From an uncultured Prevotellaceae bacterium (GTDB lineage: Bacteria > Bacteroidota > Bacteroidia > Bacteroidales > Bacteroidaceae), in the NCBI GenBank assembly GCA_900315745.1, contig ONAG01000001.1, positions 1 to 64,000 of the forward strand: DNA of 64,000 nt, given 5' to 3'. The stretch's first letter is position 1. The number at the start of each line of letters is the position of its first letter. Below, one piece after another: positions 54,346 to 61,394 of this stretch. The notes below the pieces were generated by a model. It was not told the DNA's origin, made no database searches, and saw only the letters and a program-made list of their open reading frames with translations. A program made the translations under genes and the position numbers.

Positions 54346-55296
54346 ATGATTAATAGAGAATTAATAAGGATCAAGGTGGTCCAGTTAACCTATGCATACT
54401 ATCAAAACGGAAGCAATAATTTGACTAAAGCTGAAAACGAATTGATCTACAGCCTTTCAATGGCGTATTCGTTGTACAACTATATGCTTCTTCTCATTGT
54501 GGCAATTTCAAAGGAAATGAGACATAGGGCTGAAGTGGCTACTACAAGAGCTGAGCGCGAAGGGACTCCTTTGCCAAATCTAAAGTTTGTTGAAAACAAG
54601 TTTGCCCGGCAACTTGAGGATAATATCATGCTCATGGACTTTGTCGATGAGCAGAAGCTCACATGGAACGAAGATGTCGAATTCGTTAGAAAGTTGTGTG
54701 GAATAATAGAGCAAAGTCAAATATACAACCAATATATGGCTGATGAAGATGACTCTTACGAGGCAGACAGGGAGGTCTGGAGAAAACTATATAAAGCTAT
54801 AATACAAGAGAATGAAGACCTGGATGCCTTGCTTGAGGAGAAGAGCCTGTATTGGAATGATGACAAGGAAGTGGTGGACACTTTCGTGTTGAAGACAATC
54901 AAGAGATTTGAGATGGCAAATGGCAGAAAGCAAGAGTTGCTGCCTGAATATGATGATGTGGAGGATAAAGCCTTTGCTTGCAAACTATTTAGGGCAACTA
55001 TTCTCAATGCTGACCAATATCAAAGGTATATGAGTGATGCTTCACGGAATTGGGACTTCTCCAGATTGGCATACATGGATGTGGTAATCATGCAAATCGC
55101 TATTGCTGAAATGATGACATTCCCCAATATTCCAATAAGTGTTACCATTAATGAGTTTGTTGACCTTGCCAAGCTTTACAGCACATCCAAAAGTGGAGGT
55201 TATATCAACGGCATGCTCGACACTATAGCTCGGTTCCTTATAGAATGTGGGGAACTGAAGAAGGTGATGGAGTCTCCAAAACAAAAGAAATATTAA
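54346..55296 (+). CDS. nusB: Transcription antitermination factor NusB, extended form
   Basis: A 316-residue protein whose C-terminal 120 residues are the NusB all-helical domain (LDYMDVVIMQIAIAEMM-like region, then SVTINEFVDLAKLYSTSKSGGYINGMLD near residue 265). NusB with S10 supports antitermination in rRNA operons. The N-terminal 180 residues begin MINRELIRIKVVQLTYAYYQ and are a duplicated, diverged NusB-like region, typical of Bacteroidetes. A TTG at 54340 is not needed; the ATG at 54346 is the start. It is the first gene before yajC. Confidence 0.92.
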   Translation: MINRELIRIKVVQLTYAYYQNGSNNLTKAENELIYSLSMAYSLYNYMLLLIVAISKEMRHRAEVATTRAEREGTPLPNLKFVENKFARQLEDNIMLMDFVDEQKLTWNEDVEFVRKLCGIIEQSQIYNQYMADEDDSYEADREVWRKLYKAIIQENEDLDALLEEKSLYWNDDKEVVDTFVLKTIKRFEMANGRKQELLPEYDDVEDKAFACKLFRATILNADQYQRYMSDASRNWDFSRLAYMDVVIMQIAIAEMMTFPNIPISVTINEFVDLAKLYSTSKSGGYINGMLDTIARFLIECGELKKVMESPKQKKY

Positions 55297-55311
55297 GAGA
55301 TAATTTTTTAC

Positions 55312-55341
55312 CCCCTTGAAGGATGAATCCTTCCCAAGGGG
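55312..55341. terminator. Hairpin between nusB and yajC
   Basis: CCCCTT pairs with AAGGGG and AAGGAT pairs with ATCCTT, with a small internal loop and a GA loop, over 55312-55341. No T-run follows on either strand. It could be a weak terminator, an attenuator or a processing site, 28 nt before yajC. Confidence 0.45.
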
Positions 55342-55369
55342 AAACTAACGATATCAAAAACATAAAAAA

Positions 55370-55705
55370 ATGAACACTTCTTTCTTTCTCGCAGCTCAAG
55401 CCCAAGGACAATCGGGTGGCGGCTTCCAATTCATTATCATGATGGTGGCTATCTTTGGCATCATGTGGTTTTTTATGATTCGTCCGCAACAGAAAAAACA
55501 AAAGGAAATACGCGAATTCCAAAACAAGTTGCAGGAAGGGACTAAGGTAGTGACTGGAGGAGGAATTTATGGAACAGTGAAACACATCGACATCAACAAT
55601 GGCAAGGTGACCGTGGAAATAGCAAGGGGAGTGGACATCGTTGTCGATAAGGCATACGTCTTTGCCGACACCAATGAACTGCAAGCTATGCAACCTGCTA
55701 AGTAG
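55370..55705 (+). CDS. yajC: Preprotein translocase subunit YajC
   Basis: A 111-residue YajC, an accessory of SecDF in the Sec translocon. It has a single membrane segment (QFIIMMVAIFGIMWFFMI near residue 20-38) followed by RPQQKKQKE and a small beta domain (GTKVVTGGGIYGTVKHID). Length is typical. It is followed after 6 nt by the YbbR-like gene. Confidence 0.95.
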   Translation: MNTSFFLAAQAQGQSGGGFQFIIMMVAIFGIMWFFMIRPQQKKQKEIREFQNKLQEGTKVVTGGGIYGTVKHIDINNGKVTVEIARGVDIVVDKAYVFADTNELQAMQPAK

Positions 55706-55711
55706 ATGTGA

Positions 55712-56701
55712 ATGAAAGAAGTAGGGACGCCTTTCAACAACAGGGTCGGGAAATTCTTTAGAGGAATAAAAAGCAGGGATTTCCTGGTCTTTTTGTTCTT
55801 CTTCATGGTCAGTTGCTTCTTCTGGATCGTATTGGCCATCAAGGATCCTGTGGAAAAGGAGTTCCTTATTCCAGTCAAAGTCATACACATTCCGGATAAC
55901 GTCATCATACGTGATGGGTTTGACTCGTTGAATGTTACTGTCAGTGTCAAGGATAATGGATATAATCTCTTAGGTTATGATTTGAATCATGTAAAGCCTA
56001 TTGAGGTGAATTTCAAGCATTATGCCAAGGGCGATGATGGCAAACTGACTATTTCCAATTATGACTTGAAGAAGGAGGTAAGGGGTAAATTGGCTTCCTC
56101 TTCTCAGGTGATTTCCATCAAACCTGAAAAATTGGAAATATTTTTCGACTATGGTGACAGCAAAATGATTCCTGTCAGTTTGAAGAATGTTGATATCATA
56201 CCCGATTATAGGTTTGTCATTGATGAAGCTAAGGTCACACCTAATTATGTCAAGGCTTATGCCACTGCTGCTCGACTGAAGGAACTTGACTCTGTATGGA
56301 CGAATTTTCTTGAAATTGACAATGTTACGGGAAAAGAAACAAAAAAGGTCAAGCTGAAGAGAATCAATGGAGTGAAATTGGAACCTGACGTGGTTGCTGT
56401 GAATGTGATTGCTGATGCCCTAATAGAGGATACTGTGGATGTGCCAATAATAATGGTAAACGTGCCTGACAGCATCCAGCTGCATCTCACTTCAGAAAAA
56501 GTGAAAGTGTCGTTTGTTACCGGTGCAAGGAAAAAAGGGCAGTTCACAGCGATGGATTTCAAGGTGGTGACGGATTTCAAGAGTATGAACATGGAATCAT
56601 TGCAGAAATTACTCCCTGTAATTTTGGAAAAGTATCCTTCGTCCGAGGTGATGAGACCCAAATTGGAGTTCAATCAAGTGGATTATCTCATCTTGCGATG
56701 A
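55712..56701 (+). CDS. YbbR-like domain protein
   Basis: A 329-residue protein with one N-terminal membrane segment (FLVFLFFFMVSCFFWIVLAI near residue 25-44) and then several YbbR-like beta repeats on the outside, e.g. EFLIPVKVIHIPDNVIIRDG and FDYGDSKMIPVSLKNVDI. YbbR (CdaR) proteins in Firmicutes regulate the diadenylate cyclase CdaA; the role in Bacteroidetes is not established. It lies between yajC and coaE with 1-nt spacing to coaE, a conserved grouping. Confidence 0.82.
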   Translation: MKEVGTPFNNRVGKFFRGIKSRDFLVFLFFFMVSCFFWIVLAIKDPVEKEFLIPVKVIHIPDNVIIRDGFDSLNVTVSVKDNGYNLLGYDLNHVKPIEVNFKHYAKGDDGKLTISNYDLKKEVRGKLASSSQVISIKPEKLEIFFDYGDSKMIPVSLKNVDIIPDYRFVIDEAKVTPNYVKAYATAARLKELDSVWTNFLEIDNVTGKETKKVKLKRINGVKLEPDVVAVNVIADALIEDTVDVPIIMVNVPDSIQLHLTSEKVKVSFVTGARKKGQFTAMDFKVVTDFKSMNMESLQKLLPVILEKYPSSEVMRPKLEFNQVDYLILR

Positions 56702-56702
56702 C

Positions 56703-57317
56703 ATGGAGAATGTAAATGTCAAAATAGCTGTCACCGGGGGGATAGGCAGTGGAAAGTCTTTCGTTTGTCGGTGGTTGGTTGAACATGGCTTCAACATTTT
56801 CGATTGTGATGCTTCTGCAAAGCGACTGATGCGTGAATCGGAAGATGTGAGAAGAGGTCTAATTGATTTGGTGGGAGAAGATGCTTATATCAATGGAAAG
56901 CTTAACAAGGCGGCTATTGCCAACTTCCTGATGACTTCAGATGACAATACGTCAAGACTGAATGCAGTGGTTCATCCCGCTGTGGCAAAAGATTTCTTGT
57001 CCTCTGGCTGTAAATGGATGGAATGTGCCATCTTGTTTGAAAGCGGCTTCAACCAGTATGTTGACAAGGTCATTTGTGTTGCTGCACCGCTTGAGGTTAG
57101 AATCAATAGAGTGATGCAGCGTGATGGCATTGATAGAGATAAAGTGCTCGAATGGATGGGCAAACAGTGGCCACAAGAAAAGGTTGTAGCTCTTAGCGAT
57201 TATGTAATCGTGAATGACGGCATTGAAGATGTTGATGAACAGTTGTTGTCTCTGCTCGACATGCTTTATCCAAATTTTGATGGAAATGATGACCGCTTCT
57301 TTCCATTTATGGGTTAA
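56703..57317 (+). CDS. coaE: Dephospho-CoA kinase
   Basis: A 204-residue kinase for the last step of coenzyme A synthesis. The P-loop TGGIGSGKSFVCRWL is at about residues 11-25, followed by DCDASAKRLM near residue 34 and LFESGFNQYVDKVICVAAP near residue 111. QRDGIDRDKVLEWMGKQ is the lid. It starts 1 nt after the YbbR gene stop, so translation is likely coupled. Confidence 0.93.
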   Translation: MENVNVKIAVTGGIGSGKSFVCRWLVEHGFNIFDCDASAKRLMRESEDVRRGLIDLVGEDAYINGKLNKAAIANFLMTSDDNTSRLNAVVHPAVAKDFLSSGCKWMECAILFESGFNQYVDKVICVAAPLEVRINRVMQRDGIDRDKVLEWMGKQWPQEKVVALSDYVIVNDGIEDVDEQLLSLLDMLYPNFDGNDDRFFPFMG

Positions 57318-57365
57318 TGGATTTTTGTAAAATAATTTTTAACGTTAAATATATAATAAAATAAA

Positions 57366-57809
57366 ATGAAAGAGACTATTCTGTCAATAGCCGGAAAACC
57401 AGGGCTTTATAAGTTGGTTTCAAGAGGTAAGAACAACTTGATTGTTGAAAGTGTAGATCAAAACCATAGAAGACAACCAGTATTCAATACTGAGAAAATA
57501 ATAAGTCTTGCTGATATCGCCATGTACACAGAAACAGAAGATGTACCTCTTATGGATGTGCTTGTTGCAATTAGGGACAAGGAAGATGCCAAACCATTGT
57601 CTGTCAATTATAAAAAAGCATCAAGCTCTGATTTGAGAGCCTATTTCGCTGAGGTTTTGCCAAATTTCGATAGAGAACGTGTTCACGATAGCGACATCAA
57701 AAAACTCATGCAATGGTATGATATCTTGGTGAAAAATGGCATAACTTCATTTGAGGATGACTTGGAACCTACAAAGGGTGACAATATCGATGATAGAAAA
57801 GAACAATAA
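57366..57809 (+). CDS. DUF5606 domain protein
   Basis: A 147-residue protein of the Bacteroidetes DUF5606 family, of unknown function. It opens [21 protein letters not shown] and has [21 protein letters not shown] near residue 35-55, then [22 protein letters not shown], which are well-conserved blocks. The C-terminus is acidic ([13 protein letters not shown]). It is 10 nt before pepT and 48 nt after coaE. Confidence 0.85.
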   Translation: MKETILSIAGKPGLYKLVSRGKNNLIVESVDQNHRRQPVFNTEKIISLADIAMYTETEDVPLMDVLVAIRDKEDAKPLSVNYKKASSSDLRAYFAEVLPNFDRERVHDSDIKKLMQWYDILVKNGITSFEDDLEPTKGDNIDDRKEQ

Positions 57810-57819
57810 TACATACGCT

Positions 57820-59043
57820 ATGACGATTGTAGAGAGATTTCTCAATTATACAAAGTTCGACACCCAGTCGAGCGAGGAGTCACAGACCGTGCCAAGCACG
57901 TCCAAGCAATTGATCTTTGCAGAGTACCTCAAGGATGAGCTGATAAAAGAAGGATTTGCTGATGTCGAGATGGATGAGAAAGGGTATATTTACGCCACTC
58001 TCAAGTCGAACACTAAAAAAGATGTACCTACTATCGGGTTCATTTCACATTACGACACCAGTCCTGATTGCAGTGGGGCTAACGTCAATTCTCGGGTGGT
58101 GACTAAATATGACGGTGGCGACATCTTGCTTTCCGAAGGCATTGTCTCTTCGCCAAAAAAGTTCCCTGAGTTGATAAAACACATGGGAGAAGACTTGATT
58201 GTCACTGATGGGAAAACTCTTCTTGGAGCTGATGACAAGGCAGGTATAGCTGAAATTGTTCAGGCCATGTGTTATTTGCGCGACCATGAAGAGATTCCAC
58301 ATGGAGACATTAGGGTGGCTTTCAATCCTGACGAGGAAATTGGCATGGGTGCTCACCACTTTGATGTGGAAAAATTCGGGTGCGAATGGGCATACACCAT
58401 AGATGGAGGCGACTTGGGAGAGTTGGAGTATGAGAATTTCAATGCTGCTTCGGCAAAAGTTCGGCTGAGAGGTGTCAGCGTGCATCCTGGTTATGCAAAG
58501 GGAAAAATGGTGAATGCCAATAGGCTGGCAGCGGAATTCATAGGACTTCTCCCAGCAGAAGAGACACCAGAAAACACGGATGGTTATCAAGGCTTTTACC
58601 ATTTGCTTGGCATACAGTCGAATATTGAATGCGCTCAACTTTCTTATATCATCCGCGACCATGACAGGGACAAGTTTGAGGCTCGCAAGTTGAAAATAAA
58701 GGAATGCGCAAACTGCATAAACAGCAAATATGGAGAGGGCACATGCGAAATAGTGGTGTCTGACCAATATTACAACATGAAGGAAAAAATTGACCCCAAC
58801 ATGCATGTTGTGGACCTTGTACTTAAAGCGATGCAAGAGAGTGGGGTGACTCCGGTGGTGATGCCAATCAGAGGCGGCACCGATGGGGCACAATTGTCGT
58901 TCAAGGGATTGCCTTGCCCAAATTTGTTTGCTGGCGGTGTCAATTTCCATGGACCTTTTGAGTTTGTTTCAATACAAGTGATGGAGAAAGCCATGCAGGT
59001 TATTGTCAAACTTTGTGAACTGACTTCGCATTATAACGATTAA
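57820..59043 (+). CDS. pepT: Peptidase T (tripeptide aminopeptidase)
   Basis: A 407-residue M20 zinc metallopeptidase that removes the N-terminal residue of tripeptides. Metal-site motifs are ISHYDTSPD near residue 77, [11 protein letters not shown] near residue 138 and [16 protein letters not shown] near residue 172. The C-terminal ligand is in [15 protein letters not shown] near residue 378. The frame opens at 57751 inside the DUF5606 gene, but family length favours the ATG at 57820. Confidence 0.95.
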   Translation: MTIVERFLNYTKFDTQSSEESQTVPSTSKQLIFAEYLKDELIKEGFADVEMDEKGYIYATLKSNTKKDVPTIGFISHYDTSPDCSGANVNSRVVTKYDGGDILLSEGIVSSPKKFPELIKHMGEDLIVTDGKTLLGADDKAGIAEIVQAMCYLRDHEEIPHGDIRVAFNPDEEIGMGAHHFDVEKFGCEWAYTIDGGDLGELEYENFNAASAKVRLRGVSVHPGYAKGKMVNANRLAAEFIGLLPAEETPENTDGYQGFYHLLGIQSNIECAQLSYIIRDHDRDKFEARKLKIKECANCINSKYGEGTCEIVVSDQYYNMKEKIDPNMHVVDLVLKAMQESGVTPVVMPIRGGTDGAQLSFKGLPCPNLFAGGVNFHGPFEFVSIQVMEKAMQVIVKLCELTSHYND

Positions 59044-59060
59044 AACATATCTTGTCTTTT

Positions 59061-59090
59061 CTGACGGTTGGCATTGTTGTCAACCGTCAG
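59061..59090. terminator. Inverted repeat between pepT and the antiporter gene
   Basis: A perfect 10-bp stem (CTGACGGTTG with CAACCGTCAG) and 10-nt loop lies 18 nt after the pepT stop. There is no T-run after it, so it may be a weak terminator or a protein-binding site upstream of the antiporter gene. Confidence 0.5.
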
Positions 59091-59123
59091 TTGTCAAAAT
59101 GCCAAATTATTAAAAGAACTGCC

Positions 59124-61370
59124 ATGTCGGATTTGCCAATACTCGTCAAAGATCTTGCTCTGATTCTCATTGTTGCGGGAATAGTGACCATTGTTTTCAA
59201 AAAACTCAAGCAACCTCTTGTGTTGGGGTATTTGGTGGCAGGGTTTCTTGTGGGTCCTAACATGCCATATACCATGTCAGTCATTGAAGAGGAGAATATA
59301 GAGACATGGGCTAACATTGGTGTCATGTTTACATTGTTCTCTTTGGGACTTGACTTTTCTTTCAAAAAGATTTTGAAGATGGGGGCTGCACCCATCATTG
59401 CCACAATGACCATCGTTTTCTGCATGATAACCATTGGCATTCTCGCAGGACACCTTTTCGGATGGTCGAAAATGAGTTGCATTTTCCTTGGTGGCATGTT
59501 GGCAATGAGCTCCACCACCATCATTTACAAGGCTTTCGAGGACTTGGGCCTGCGCCAACAGAATTTTGCTGGTTTGGTGATGAGTGTGCTGATTTTGGAA
59601 GATATACTCGCTATTGTGATGATGGTGATGCTTGCTGCCATTGCGGATGGAGGGCAGGCGGGCGGCGGTCAAATGCTGCAAAGCGTTTTGCGTATTGGCT
59701 TTTTCCTGGTTCTATGGTTTGTTGTTGGTATTTTCATTGTGCCTTTGTTCTTGCGCTCCATGAGAAAGCTCATCAATGGAGAGACTTTGTTGATTGTCTC
59801 TTTGGGGCTATGCTGCCTTATGGCAGTGGTATCTACGAAGGCAGGATTCAGTAGTGCTTTTGGTGCTTTTGTAATGGGCTCCATACTTGCAGAAACGGTT
59901 GAGGCAGAGAAAATAATTAAACTGGTGGAGCCGGTTAAAAACTTGTTCGGAGCCATCTTCTTTGTCTCTGTAGGAATGATGGTGGCGCCTAAGGTGCTCA
60001 TAGATTATGCATTCCCCATATTGATGCTCGTGATTGCCATAATTATGGGGCAGGGCATATTCGGAACTTTGGCTTTCCTTGTTAGTGGCCAGTCGCTTAA
60101 ATCTGCCATGAGATGTGGCTTTTCCATGGCACAGATTGGTGAGTTTTCTTTTATTATAGCAAAACTTGGAGATTCGCTCAAGGTGGTGGGACCATTCCTG
60201 TATCCTGTTGTGGTGGCTGTGTCGGTCATCACCACGTTTCTCACGCCATATATGATGAAAGCTGCCGTGCCATGCTATGAGGTCTTGGAAAAACACTTGC
60301 CGAAATCATGGATAAGAAGGCTCAATCACCTCACCATGAGTCATCCTACGAGCAAAGGGGAACATGGCAAGTGGAAACGTTTGTTGATTCAGATGTCGGT
60401 GGTCACTGCCATTTATTCTATCCTTTCCTTGGCGGTGATATCATTGATGTTCGTTTTCTTCCTGCCTTTTGTCAGAAGGTTGTTGCCTCTAACATGGGCA
60501 AACATAGCATGTGGTTTGATAACAATCTCGTTGGTGGCTCCTTTCCTTAGGGCTATTGTGATGAAGAAGAACCATAGTGAAGATTTCAAGGCTCTTTGGA
60601 CAGAGAACAGGCTTAATAGGCTGCCGTTGGTGTTTACTATTTTTGTTCGCCTTGCCATTGCTGTCGCTTTTGTCTTCTACATTTGCAACTACCTTACCAA
60701 GTTCTCAAGTGCGGTATTGATAAGTATAGGAGTGGCTTTGGTGGGTGTTATGATTCTTTCCAGAAACTTAAAGCATCGTAGTATCAGGCTTGAGAGGATG
60801 TTCATAATGAATTTGAGGTCTCGTGACATAGAGGCACAAGTAAGTGGCAGGCGCAGGCCACTCTTTGAAGGACATCTTCTCGACAGAGACATACATATTG
60901 CCGATTTTGAAGTTCCTGCAGGCTCTTTGTGGGCGGGAAAAACTCTCAAGCAACTTGCGTTGGCAAGCCTATATGGCGTGCATGTGAGCAGCATATTGAG
61001 AGCTGGAAGAAGACTCAACATTCCTGAAGGCGATTCTGTCATTTTCCCTGGTGACAAATTGCAGGTAATTGGCAATGACGAGCAGCTCGCCATATTCGGG
61101 AAGGCAATAGAAAGCCAACTGTTTGAAGAGGATTATGACTTGGAAAAGCGAGAAATGAAATTGAGGAGAATGGTCATCAATGGTAGCAGTGAATTCCTGA
61201 ACAAGAATTTGGCGGAAAGTGGTATTCGTCACATCTTCAATTGCATGGTTGTAGGACTGGAAGAGGGCAAGGAGAATTTGTCTGTGGTAAAACCTTCCTA
61301 TCGCTTTCAGAAAGGTGATATACTCTGGGTAGTGGGTGAGCAAGACGACCTTGACAGGCTTGTAAAGTGA
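59124..61370 (+). CDS. CPA2-family monovalent cation:proton antiporter with TrkA-C domains
   Basis: A 748-residue inner-membrane antiporter. The N-terminal part has about 12 membrane segments (residues 8-540); conserved GYLVAGFLVGPN is near residue 38, GMLAMSSTTIIYKAF near residue 129 and SAFGAFVMGSILAETVE near residue 245. The C-terminal part (about 585-748) holds two TrkA-C-like domains: FEVPAGSLWAGKTLKQL and EFLNKNLAESGIRHIFN. These bind nucleotides or sense ions. It exchanges Na+ or K+ for protons; the ion cannot be read from sequence. The upstream in-frame ATG at 59052 overlaps the hairpin and is rejected. Confidence 0.88.
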   Translation: MSDLPILVKDLALILIVAGIVTIVFKKLKQPLVLGYLVAGFLVGPNMPYTMSVIEEENIETWANIGVMFTLFSLGLDFSFKKILKMGAAPIIATMTIVFCMITIGILAGHLFGWSKMSCIFLGGMLAMSSTTIIYKAFEDLGLRQQNFAGLVMSVLILEDILAIVMMVMLAAIADGGQAGGGQMLQSVLRIGFFLVLWFVVGIFIVPLFLRSMRKLINGETLLIVSLGLCCLMAVVSTKAGFSSAFGAFVMGSILAETVEAEKIIKLVEPVKNLFGAIFFVSVGMMVAPKVLIDYAFPILMLVIAIIMGQGIFGTLAFLVSGQSLKSAMRCGFSMAQIGEFSFIIAKLGDSLKVVGPFLYPVVVAVSVITTFLTPYMMKAAVPCYEVLEKHLPKSWIRRLNHLTMSHPTSKGEHGKWKRLLIQMSVVTAIYSILSLAVISLMFVFFLPFVRRLLPLTWANIACGLITISLVAPFLRAIVMKKNHSEDFKALWTENRLNRLPLVFTIFVRLAIAVAFVFYICNYLTKFSSAVLISIGVALVGVMILSRNLKHRSIRLERMFIMNLRSRDIEAQVSGRRRPLFEGHLLDRDIHIADFEVPAGSLWAGKTLKQLALASLYGVHVSSILRAGRRLNIPEGDSVIFPGDKLQVIGNDEQLAIFGKAIESQLFEEDYDLEKREMKLRRMVINGSSEFLNKNLAESGIRHIFNCMVVGLEEGKENLSVVKPSYRFQKGDILWVVGEQDDLDRLVK

Positions 61371-61394
61371 GAATTTGTGTTGGCTTCCGATGAA

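Noticed and set aside
58045-58950. A 301-codon minus-strand frame opposite pepT
   Set aside because: pepT has all M20 motifs on the plus strand; the antisense frame has no motif and no promoter.
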